Below are positions 19,813 through 26,728 of a DNA stretch of 26,728 nucleotides, piece after piece; within the stretch, counting starts at the first letter, position 1, and each line of letters starts with the position of its first letter. Under the pieces are notes generated by a model. It saw only the letters and a program-made list of their open reading frames with translations. It was not told the DNA's origin and ran no database searches. The stretch is taken from the IMG/VR virus record IMGVR_UViG_3300042868_001914, positions 1 to 26,728 of that record. One strand, 5' to 3'. Both the position numbers and the translations under genes were made by a program. The DNA comes from a virus.

Positions 19813-21594
19813 TTATTTCGCCCCTCTCAATACCGCGTCAGCTTTATTCTGTATGTCGCTCTTTGGTGCGGCGGGCGTTGTCTGACCGCCGTCTCTATAT
19901 TCGTAAGTCATGTCGTATGCTTCGCGAATACGTCCTTTTGATTCACGCACCCGTTTTGCAGCTTCTATAAGCGCGGCTTTTAGATCGTCTCTTGACTGAG
20001 TACGACCAATTGACGCAAACGCATCACGCAAATATTGCCCTTCTTGGTTAGACACATTACCCAACGCGCCGCCCGTAGGAGACGATGCGCGCATATCAGC
20101 TAATTCTGTAAACCCACCGCGAGCCACAATCGCGTTGTATTTTTCTTGCGCAGCCATGCTGTCTTTAGTACCTGACGGTAAGCGGCCATAAATAGCGCCG
20201 CTAATGCCGTCCAAACCTGGATGGTTAGCTAATGTTTCCAAATCTCTAGCTAACTGCTCAGATTTAGTTTCGTAAGTTTTAACAGCAGCCGTTGCCTGCG
20301 GGTATTTAGCCTCGCGGTTTTGTTTTTCTTTAGCCGACAATTGAACGCCTGAAGGCTCTTTGATTGCTTGCCCAATTACGCGGCCATCACGACCGTTAAC
20401 TACAATGGCTCTGTCTGGGTTGTTAGGGTCAACAATTGTGACCGGCGTTATAGCCGCAGGATTGTTTGTAATGTTACGCCCTGCCATCGCTACTTGCTTT
20501 TTAAAGTCTAGCAACGTGCCCCTAAACTTATCATTTTTCTGAGCATACATATATTGTTCTATTAGCCCATCTGGCGCGGTGGGCGCGGCGGCTTTAGTAA
20601 GCTCAACACCTTCTTTTTGCTGGCCAAACGTTGCGCTATTTTGATTTTCATCAACGTATACAATTCTGTTGTTGAGATCGCGGGCTGTCCACTTAGGCGC
20701 GGTATCAACTATTTCCTGCATAGAACCCGTTGGCTGCCCATACGTCGGGCTGTTCGGGTTCATGTCAATGAACGAAATTCTGCCGTTTTGCTCAATCTTT
20801 TCTGGTTTAGGTGTAGTGTCTACCAAAGCCTCAACGCCTGGTTTTATTTGCCCCACAGTAGGACTAAACGAGTTCGTATCTACTAAAACTTCGCGGTTTC
20901 CTATTTTTTTCAACTCCCACTTAGGTGCAGTGCGTTCTTTGGCTTTTTGCTGTGCTTCAGCAGCAGCGCGTTCTTCTTGCCCTGCTAAACGCTTTTCTTG
21001 TTCTTTTGTACGCGCTATCTCAGCAATATCTTTTGCGCTTACGCCAGCAGCTTGCAAACGCCAATTGTCGGGGTCTTCGTTAAACGCGTCTTGGTTAGCG
21101 TTAATTGCATCTTCATATGGGCGTATTTGATTAAGGATTGGCCCTAAGTCTGGGTCTTGATAGGACGCGGCGACAAACTTTGACACGTCATCTATAGTGC
21201 GTATATTTGGCGTTACGGATTGATACAGCTTAAATTTACGCTCAAAATTTTTAAACCCACGCTCGTTAATTTTCTCTTCTAATTCGCCGCGCTTTAATTG
21301 CGATTCAACCCATTGGTCAGCGAGCAAAGGCGCAACCCCGCGCACGCCGGCTTCTAGGTCCAACGAATTTGTTGGTTTTTTTGGGTTGGCCAAATACTGC
21401 GCTAACGCGTTACGCTGCCGCGACATTTCCCGCGCTTCTTGCGTTTTTAACTCGTACTCTTGCGCTCTCAACGCATTCATCTGCGAAGCTTCTTGCAGCC
21501 CGCGCAGCTGCATGGCTTGCGCCATAGCGTTCATCGGCGATTCAAGCTGAATGCCTTTGATTTGATTTGGGATAGTGTAATCAATACCGGCCAT
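19813..21594 (-). CDS. Internal virion / DNA ejection protein with internal repeats
   Basis: 593 aa, with AGGA upstream of the ATG. Residues about 30-130 and 185-220 are strongly charged coiled-coil helices. Residues about 224-335 hold three copies of a roughly 37-residue unit: LVDTNSFSPTVGQ, FIDMNPNSPTYGQ and YVDENQNSATFGQ, each followed by a segment such as GVEALVDTTPK. The C-terminal part is helical (GISGAIYGRLPSG, QYLRDAFASIGRTQSRDDLK). Similar Asp-Pro-Asn-Ser-Pro-Thr repeats occur in phage minor virion proteins. Probably ejected with the genome; the repeats may form a small beta structure in the channel. Confidence 0.75.
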   Translation of the reverse strand: MAGIDYTIPNQIKGIQLESPMNAMAQAMQLRGLQEASQMNALRAQEYELKTQEAREMSRQRNALAQYLANPKKPTNSLDLEAGVRGVAPLLADQWVESQLKRGELEEKINERGFKNFERKFKLYQSVTPNIRTIDDVSKFVAASYQDPDLGPILNQIRPYEDAINANQDAFNEDPDNWRLQAAGVSAKDIAEIARTKEQEKRLAGQEERAAAEAQQKAKERTAPKWELKKIGNREVLVDTNSFSPTVGQIKPGVEALVDTTPKPEKIEQNGRISFIDMNPNSPTYGQPTGSMQEIVDTAPKWTARDLNNRIVYVDENQNSATFGQQKEGVELTKAAAPTAPDGLIEQYMYAQKNDKFRGTLLDFKKQVAMAGRNITNNPAAITPVTIVDPNNPDRAIVVNGRDGRVIGQAIKEPSGVQLSAKEKQNREAKYPQATAAVKTYETKSEQLARDLETLANHPGLDGISGAIYGRLPSGTKDSMAAQEKYNAIVARGGFTELADMRASSPTGGALGNVSNQEGQYLRDAFASIGRTQSRDDLKAALIEAAKRVRESKGRIREAYDMTYEYRDGGQTTPAAPKSDIQNKADAVLRGAK

Positions 21595-21596
21595 AG

Positions 21597-22295
21597 TTAT
21601 CGGTTCCTTTGCCCTGGGTATTGTTGTTGCATAAAGTCGTCCATGTCGTCAAAAGTGGGCTCGGCGTATTGTCTAGGCCCGTACATATCCATCATTCGTT
21701 TATTCTGCTGAGAATTCAAATACCCACTTATGCCGCTTGTTGCAGCGTTCGCTACCCCCGCGTAACCTGATGCGCGCATATTGCCTTGCATCAAAGCATT
21801 CTCCGCCATGTTTTGGCCAAACTGCCCCGCCTGTTGCGCCATAGTTGCAGCGTTACTTTGCCCCATACCCGCTAGACTTTGCAGTGGATTCAGACGTGCT
21901 GCACGTTCAGACTGGTAGCGGTTAAATGCGTTGGTGTATTCTTGTGACGCCAAGTCTTGCCCAAACTGGGTAACGCCACGCAGTTGGTTCCCACCTAGCA
22001 AACCACCGCGTGCAGCAGCTGAACGATCTAGTGCTTTCAAGCCCTCGCGCATACGAAATGCGTAGCCGGGGTCTTGCTGGAACTGTTCCATGCTAAACGG
22101 CGTGTAGCGTGACGCCTCAATCAGCTCGGGCAGCGCATTGACGCCCGCTAAACGAAACGGCTCTTGCAGTTCAATCTGACGATTAAATTGACGCCGTTGC
22201 TCGTCGGTCGCGCGGTCGGCAGCGCGTTGTTGCGCCTTTGCGCCAGCATACGCCCCGCCCGCCTGAATTACGCTACCTGCTATGAATCCTGACAT
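21597..22295 (-). CDS. DNA transfer (ejection) protein, P22 gp7-like position
   Basis: 232 aa. It starts with a Gly/Ala-rich, mildly hydrophobic segment (SGFIAGSVIQAGGAYAGAKA), then coiled coil. The stretch QQDPGYAFRMREGLKALDRS, followed by AAARGGLLGGNQLRGV and QEYTNAFNRYQSERAARLNP, is characteristic of podovirus DNA transfer proteins. The C-terminus is Met/Gln-rich. GGGGA precedes the ATG, which lies 16 bp inside the end of the cupin-SET gene. It likely leaves the virion with the DNA and helps form the conduit through the cell envelope. Confidence 0.85.
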   Translation of the reverse strand: MSGFIAGSVIQAGGAYAGAKAQQRAADRATDEQRRQFNRQIELQEPFRLAGVNALPELIEASRYTPFSMEQFQQDPGYAFRMREGLKALDRSAAARGGLLGGNQLRGVTQFGQDLASQEYTNAFNRYQSERAARLNPLQSLAGMGQSNAATMAQQAGQFGQNMAENALMQGNMRASGYAGVANAATSGISGYLNSQQNKRMMDMYGPRQYAEPTFDDMDDFMQQQYPGQRNR

Positions 22296-23161
22296 AATGT
22301 TTCCCCAGATAAGTAAAAGCCAAAATTTGTGCCTACGGCATCTCGGTAGTTAATAAGAAGCTCATTACCGATGCCCACATCTTTTAAGGCAATTACATAT
22401 AAATCATCACCAAACTTGTACGGCGTTACGTTGGCATCGTGCGAATGGTTGATGTACCGTCCTGCCGGGGTACGTTTACCATCCAACCGGCCTGGGCAAA
22501 TAACTTCACCCGCAAAAAAGTGCCGCGTTGCAAACATCCCAGTACCATGCACCGGCGACGCCTTTAGCTCTACGTCATGCCCTTCCGGCATGTCAATCAA
22601 ATCGCTTTCAATGGTCACTATGGCGTCCATTGTGGGCTGATCTACACCCAGCTGCGCTAAGAATAGCTGGTAATCCGCTTGCGCTGATTCAATCGCCAAC
22701 CGTTTGCGTGTGTCGCCTAATCCGCATTCGGGCACTACATACAGTCGATCTTCAATGACACTCAAATCTTGGCAGTCGTCTGGGTTAGGGTAAATGTCCA
22801 CCCACACCACTTCGTCTTCAAACACCCGCCCGGCGCGCTGCTCACCTGCCTTGGCGTCAAACTCACACGGTGCTGTCAGTACCACCACTTCCGTATCGAT
22901 GTTGACTGCAATTGTGCCCTTTTCCAGCCGCACGCGGTAGTCCGTCTTGTGCGCGGCGCCTGTCAATACTGTCCACGGTGGCACCGTAATCTTTCGCTCG
23001 TACACACCCGGCAAAAACGTGTGTGTCGTTACTATGTCGGCCTGCGGCATCTGCAACAGCTCGTCTTGCAGCGCAACAACTTTCTGCCGCATTACTTCTG
23101 GCGTAACCACCGCCGTGCTGTCAGGGTCAAATAGCTCAACCGCGTTCACACCACCACCCAT
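22280..23161 (-). CDS. Cupin-like / SET domain fusion protein
   Basis: 293 aa. Residues about 45-145 look like a cupin: THTFLPGVYERKITVPPWTV, GAAHKTDYRVRLEKGTIAV and APCEFDAKAGEQRAGRVFED, ending EVVWVDIYPN, with a conserved His71. Residues about 196-285 match a SET domain: ELKASPVHGTGMFATRHFFAGEVI (HGTG 205-208), RYINHSHDAN (238-240 and Asn244) and NELLINYRD with Tyr272 as the expected catalytic tyrosine. SET domains transfer methyl groups from S-adenosylmethionine to protein lysines. The gene lies between the tail fibre and ejection genes, so a virion or host protein is the probable target. An in-frame GTG at 23149 is an alternative start. Activity is not proven. Confidence 0.82.
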   Translation of the reverse strand: MGGGVNAVELFDPDSTAVVTPEVMRQKVVALQDELLQMPQADIVTTHTFLPGVYERKITVPPWTVLTGAAHKTDYRVRLEKGTIAVNIDTEVVVLTAPCEFDAKAGEQRAGRVFEDEVVWVDIYPNPDDCQDLSVIEDRLYVVPECGLGDTRKRLAIESAQADYQLFLAQLGVDQPTMDAIVTIESDLIDMPEGHDVELKASPVHGTGMFATRHFFAGEVICPGRLDGKRTPAGRYINHSHDANVTPYKFGDDLYVIALKDVGIGNELLINYRDAVGTNFGFYLSGETLCQDS

Positions 23162-24522
23162 CGTGACCCACTGGCCACCGTAACCGTTGTGCCGCTGGCT
23201 ATCGTAATCGGCCCAGCTGACATGCCGGACGTGCCGGCAGCAATTGTGTAGCTGACATCAATAGTTAAACTATTGACAAATATGCCGTTGCCCGCTACGA
23301 AATGCTCAGATGTTAATTCACCAGTGCTAGGTTTGTACAGATATTTGGCGTTGCTGGTATAGATTGTCGACAGCGCGCCAGAGGTCGCAGCAGCAAACGT
23401 CGGATAGACGTTGGTGGCCGTTGTCGTGTCATTCGTAATCGTTGCGCCCGAACCAGTGGCCAGTGCCCAAACGGCTGTTGTGCCGTTCGACGTCAGGACA
23501 TAGTTGTTTGCCCCAATGGGCAAGCGTGTCGAGCTATTGGCACCATTGCCAAGGATCAGGTCACCCGTGCTGGTGACTGGCGACAAGGCGTTAAATGCTG
23601 CGCTCGCAGTCGTCTGGCCAGTACCGCCGTTGGCAATCGGCAGCGTGCCTGTCACTTGGGTGGTCAGATCCACACCACTTAGCGTGCCACCCAGTGTCAG
23701 ACTGCCGCTGGACGTCACCGTACCAGACAGGCTGATGCCGTTGACCGTACCGGTGCCAGAGACGCTGGTCACCGTGCCCACGTACTGATCGTTGGACGTG
23801 ATCGTAAAGTTGGGGTACGTGCCAGAGATGCTGGTCGTGCCCGCACCGGTTAACGCCACTACTTGGTCAGGCAGCGTGTTGGTAATCGTAAAGCTGGGGT
23901 ACGTGCCGGACGTGCTGATGCCGGTACCACCTGTCAACGACACCGTCTGGTCAGGCGCCGAGTTGTTGATGGTCACAGCCACTGAGCCATCGTAAGTCGT
24001 GCCGACACTGTACGAGATGCCCGTGCCTGCAGTCAGCGCGTTAGCCACGCTGCCCGCTTGGCCAGTAATGTTGCCCGACACCTTGCTGCCTGCAATCGAC
24101 GTAATCCACGTAGGGTCGGCGTATGAGCCTGTCGTATAGACGCCGTTGGTGACCGTGGCAGCGTTACCCGACACCGAGATGCCCCAAGTGCCCGTAGCGC
24201 CGCTACCAGACGTGCTGGGCACATCAAGGTTAGTTCTTGCGCCGGAAGCCGTAGTGGCGCCTGTGCCGCCGTTATCGACGTCCAGAGTGCCTGCTAGGGT
24301 GATGGTGCCGGACGTCGTGACGGGCCCGCCAGAGGTCGTTAAACCTGTCGTGCCGCCGGAGACGTTGACCGAGGTGACCGTACCTGACCCGCCCCCGGTG
24401 TTGGCTTTGTTTAACAGGTTTAGGAAGAACCGATACCAATCCCGCGATACCATGCCTGTCCGGTCATCGGTAATCGGCGACTGGTTCTTGGGTATCTGTG
24501 GTTCGTTATCTGGGTTAGGCAT
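23146..24522 (-). CDS. Repetitive tail fibre protein
   Basis: 458 aa, highly rich in Gly, Ser, Thr and Val. The N-terminus (PKNQSPITDDRTGMVSRDWY, then RFFLNLLN) is a typical anchor of short phage fibre proteins. It is followed by GTVTSVNVSGGTTGL and NGGTGATTASGARTNL, common fibre repeats. Two 28-residue repeats lie at about 190-217 and 218-245 (PDQTVSLTGGTGISTSGTYP and PDQVVALTGAGTTSISGTYP), matched by 84-bp DNA repeats. The C-terminus ends VTVASGSRWVVV. It overlaps both neighbouring genes by a few bases. Likely a trimeric tail fibre used for host recognition. Confidence 0.82.
   Translation of the reverse strand: MPNPDNEPQIPKNQSPITDDRTGMVSRDWYRFFLNLLNKANTGGGSGTVTSVNVSGGTTGLTTSGGPVTTSGTITLAGTLDVDNGGTGATTASGARTNLDVPSTSGSGATGTWGISVSGNAATVTNGVYTTGSYADPTWITSIAGSKVSGNITGQAGSVANALTAGTGISYSVGTTYDGSVAVTINNSAPDQTVSLTGGTGISTSGTYPSFTITNTLPDQVVALTGAGTTSISGTYPNFTITSNDQYVGTVTSVSGTGTVNGISLSGTVTSSGSLTLGGTLSGVDLTTQVTGTLPIANGGTGQTTASAAFNALSPVTSTGDLILGNGANSSTRLPIGANNYVLTSNGTTAVWALATGSGATITNDTTTATNVYPTFAAATSGALSTIYTSNAKYLYKPSTGELTSEHFVAGNGIFVNSLTIDVSYTIAAGTSGMSAGPITIASGTTVTVASGSRWVVV
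23801..23907. repeat. 84-bp repeat within the tail fibre gene
   Basis: The 23-base stretches at 23801-23823 and 23885-23907 differ at one position and are exactly 84 bp apart. They encode the SGTYP-FTIT portions of two successive 28-residue protein repeats. In-frame period and near identity suggest recent duplication or recombination. Confidence 0.75.
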
Positions 24523-25948
24523 TGGTGCCGGTCAATGCAAGTTCGGCACCCATGATGGCGATCTTGACGGGGTCGGTGCCCGACACCTCGTACACGCGGT
24601 CACGCAGCTTGTTGGTCATGCCCAGACGGCGCCAGAAAGCTCTGAAGCCGTAATTGCCCATCTTGCCCATGCCAGCCCACTTCTCGTTCGACCATGTGTG
24701 ACCGCCGTCATCTGAGAAGCGCAACATAACCTGCGGGTCGTTGCCTTGGCCAAGAACCAATCCAACGCCTGTCTCGCATTCAAGCTGCAACGCATGCTGG
24801 GCAGTACGCTTTAAGTTGTTCTGGCCGGTAGGCAGCGCCCGCCATGACCGCAGCCATTTCTGTGGCAGGTTGTCATCAGCAAACACGTCCAAGTCGTACG
24901 CGTAAATCTTGCCGTTTTGGAAGTCGCCCACCACCACTTCGTTGTTGAAGAACATTTGGCAGTTGGCACGGTGACGGATGAACTGGCCGTTGGCAAAGCC
25001 TGCCCGCTCATGCCAGGCTTGGGTTGCCACATCGAACACCCAAGTCTTCTGGGCGGTCGGGAAGGTCAACACATAAAACGCATGGCCGTCTTGCTGGTAG
25101 GTAAACGCAATCGCGTCTGAGATCGTGCCGTAGCTTTGGATGGCGTACTCGACCGCGTGGGTCGAAATGCGCTGGCCAGTGTAGCCTTGGGCACGGAACA
25201 CCACGCCTTGGCCACGGGCATCTGACCCCAGCCAGAACAACGAGTTGTCCATTTTGGCCACCGAGAAGGTCGCAGCGCAACCGATCTCGTTGACGGCGCC
25301 TTGGATGCGCGCCAGCGGGAAGGGCGTTGTGCCGGCGTCGTACCAGACCTCAACGGACTGGGTGCCGAACAGCCACACCTCACGGTGGTCAACAAACAGC
25401 GACACCAGTCGGTCTGGCATGCCCTCTGCGCTTGCAAAGCTCAAGGGGTCAATCTGGGTGCCATCAAGCAGCTCAGACGTCCAGAAGCGGTCTGAATTGG
25501 GTTCTTGGAAGATGAAGTAGCCGTCCAGATAGCCGACAGTCACCGCGCCTGGAAAGTCGACGTCGGTGATCTCCGCATACGCTTCAGTTGCCGCGTCGTA
25601 GATGTACCCGTCAGGGTTGGCCGCAATGAAAAGCTGCGTGCCGTTATCGACCATCGACACGGGGCCAGTGCCAGACACACCGCCGATCGGTGTGACCGTC
25701 CAGTTGGTGTCGATGCGGTAAAGACGTGCGCCTGACACGGCGTAGGCGTAGTCGCCGTAAGCCCACAAGCCACGGATAGGGCCGGTGCCAACGGTAGCCA
25801 GCCTGCGCAAGCCCGGCGCGCGGTTCAGGTACGCAGGCTCCATACCTTCCGGTGCCGGTGTGGCTTCGGGGTACAGGTTGACCATGCGGCTGTCCGCAGC
25901 GTTGACGCTGCGAGCTACATAGGATTGGCCAAGGATGGGCGTCTTCAC
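24515..25948 (-). CDS. P22 gp10-like tail hub / packaged DNA stabilisation protein
   Basis: 477 aa. The N-terminus KTPILGQSYVARSVNAADSR, followed by MVNLYPE and NRAPGLRRLATVGTGPIRGL, and the middle VGYLDGYFIFQEPNSDRFW and WLFGTQSVEVWYDAG, are the signature of the phage stabilisation family (P22 gp10). These proteins close the portal channel after packaging and form the tail hub. The start is GTG at 25948 with only a weak ribosome-binding site, three bases after the gp4-like gene stop, so coupling is likely. It overlaps the fibre gene by 8 bp. This order (gp4-like then gp10-like) is the same as in P22. Confidence 0.93.
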   Translation of the reverse strand: MKTPILGQSYVARSVNAADSRMVNLYPEATPAPEGMEPAYLNRAPGLRRLATVGTGPIRGLWAYGDYAYAVSGARLYRIDTNWTVTPIGGVSGTGPVSMVDNGTQLFIAANPDGYIYDAATEAYAEITDVDFPGAVTVGYLDGYFIFQEPNSDRFWTSELLDGTQIDPLSFASAEGMPDRLVSLFVDHREVWLFGTQSVEVWYDAGTTPFPLARIQGAVNEIGCAATFSVAKMDNSLFWLGSDARGQGVVFRAQGYTGQRISTHAVEYAIQSYGTISDAIAFTYQQDGHAFYVLTFPTAQKTWVFDVATQAWHERAGFANGQFIRHRANCQMFFNNEVVVGDFQNGKIYAYDLDVFADDNLPQKWLRSWRALPTGQNNLKRTAQHALQLECETGVGLVLGQGNDPQVMLRFSDDGGHTWSNEKWAGMGKMGNYGFRAFWRRLGMTNKLRDRVYEVSGTDPVKIAIMGAELALTGTNA

Positions 25949-25951
25949 GGC

Positions 25952-26662
25952 TTAGAAGTTACCTGCGTAGATGTTGTAACGCTGGTGGGTTGCAACCAGC
26001 GCGTAAGGCATCGACATCACGTCGTCTGGGTTGTTGATGCGCTTGAGATTGCGTTTGGACGTCATGGCAATTCGAGTGACTTGCGGCATAGGCTCAACAC
26101 CAAACTCGTTGGCAATTTCCATCGCCAAGTTGTACTTGAATGCCCGCAGATAGCCTGGCGGGAACGACAAGACGGTGTTTAAGGTCGCCGGCTTAGTCAG
26201 CTCTTGCACCGACACAAAATGCCACTCCAAAAGCCTTGTGGGCTTCGGATAGATGGTCATGGTGATGTCGGGGAACGTATTGTTGACGAACATGACCTGC
26301 GGGTAAGTGCTGGTCACGGTCTTGACCGCAATGCCGTTGTATTGCTGCTGGTTAATCAGCTTGATGCCGTAAGACACATTGGTCTGCGGATCACGAAAGT
26401 ACGTCGAGTCGTCAATCAGAATAGGACGATTGCCGACAAAGTCGCCGGTGGGACCCAACGTGCGGGTGATCTCGTCGGTCGGCCAGTTAAAAATCTGGTC
26501 TTCCGTACAGAAGACGGCCAGACGCTCAGTATTCCACGAATCAATCATTTGATTCATGGCGTTTAAGGCATCTTGGGCAGCCTGCGGAGAAGGTTCCTCA
26601 CCTTCGGCCAGCTGGCCAATCAGCCGGAGTGCTGCCTTGATCTGGTCGAAAGCGGTTGCCAT
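25952..26662 (-). CDS. P22 gp4-like tail accessory (head completion) protein
   Basis: 236 aa with AAGGAG before the ATG. IKAALRLIGQLAEGEEPSPQ, followed by DALNAMNQMIDSWN, then IFNWPTDEITRTLGPTGDF and NRPILIDDSTYFRD, match the P22 gp4-like family. These proteins bind the portal after DNA packaging to start tail assembly. The C-terminal stretch FPPGYLRAFKYNLAMEIANE, then NPDDVMSMPYAL, is also family-typical. It lies first in the visible part of the late operon, just before the gp10-like gene. Confidence 0.93.
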   Translation of the reverse strand: MATAFDQIKAALRLIGQLAEGEEPSPQAAQDALNAMNQMIDSWNTERLAVFCTEDQIFNWPTDEITRTLGPTGDFVGNRPILIDDSTYFRDPQTNVSYGIKLINQQQYNGIAVKTVTSTYPQVMFVNNTFPDITMTIYPKPTRLLEWHFVSVQELTKPATLNTVLSFPPGYLRAFKYNLAMEIANEFGVEPMPQVTRIAMTSKRNLKRINNPDDVMSMPYALVATHQRYNIYAGNF

Positions 26663-26671
26663 GCAGGCTCC

Positions 26672-26728
26672 TTATTCTACTGCCACAACCTCTGCAGGCG
26701 GGCGGCTACGACGACGTTTGGGTTCCAG
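26672..26728 (-). CDS. 3' end of an upstream late gene, truncated by the window edge
   Basis: On the minus strand the frame runs in from the right edge and ends at TAA 26674-26672, giving 18 residues: LEPKRRRSRPPAEVVAVE. The Arg/Pro-rich tail with acidic end resembles C-termini of small head or head-tail joining proteins that precede gp4-like genes, but 18 residues do not identify it. Its last codons contain the ribosome-binding site of the gp4-like gene. Confidence 0.6.
   Translation of the reverse strand: MEPKRRRSRPPAEVVAVE

Noticed and set aside
24146-24715. 189-codon plus-strand frame opposite the tail fibre gene
   Set aside because: Pro/Val-rich antisense of Gly/Thr repeats; runs across the junction of two real genes.
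1-26728. CRISPR array, tRNA, rRNA, insertion sequence, integrase or attachment site
   Set aside because: I found no regularly spaced repeats with unique spacers, no cloverleaf candidate, no transposase or integrase motifs, and no repeat pair suitable as att sites.

Overview
The window is a stretch of a short-tailed (podovirus-like) bacteriophage genome. The evidence is a P22-type tail/ejection module (gp4-like and gp10-like tail-hub proteins, ejection proteins, tail fibres) next to a phage replication module (RepB-primase/D5-type helicase, family A DNA polymerase, RecB-like DUF2800 nuclease, VRR-NUC nuclease, SNF2 helicase) and a lysis cassette. I see no integrase, CI-type repressor, terminase, portal or major capsid gene; the head genes probably lie beyond the right edge. 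Several small ORFs resemble ones common in phages and prophages of Burkholderiales and freshwater proteobacteria, so such a host is likely, but this is inference from remembered family resemblance.

Layout. (1) 1-499: AT-rich control region with twin 16-bp palindromes, a terminator, a consensus DnaA box, 9-bp iterons with an inverted copy, and a perfect TTGACA-16-TATAAT promoter overlapped by a 10-bp inverted repeat. (2) 500-1843, plus strand: very small early genes, several with overlapping ends, including two membrane microproteins of 28 and 19 aa; closed by a strong terminator at 1888-1919. (3) 9032 back to 1921, minus strand: replication operon in the order DUF2800 nuclease, conserved replication-module protein, C5 cytosine methyltransferase, DNA polymerase, primase-helicase. 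A 73-nt hairpin element precedes the methyltransferase gene. (4) 9119-12448, plus strand: VRR-NUC nuclease, a SNF2 helicase lacking motif VI, then nine small genes with overlapping starts and stops, including an HTH protein and a zinc-ribbon protein. Regions 3 and 4 diverge from overlapping promoters that share one -35 site. (5) 26728 back to 12422, minus strand: late operon with tail-hub proteins, a repetitive tail fibre, a cupin-SET fusion, three ejection proteins, a block of tail-fibre/appendage genes, then membrane/lysis proteins, a holin-like protein, an HNH endonuclease and a GH108 endolysin.

How it fits together: early transcripts run outward from control regions near 400 and 9080. The replication proteins copy the genome and the methyltransferase modifies it. 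The late leftward transcript makes the tail, the proteins ejected with the DNA, and the lysis proteins. The most striking points are a second reading frame nested in the methyltransferase gene that itself looks like a known phage protein family, a SET-domain protein inside the virion module, the shared -35 divergent promoter with a possibly leaderless nuclease mRNA, and the structured element upstream of the methyltransferase.
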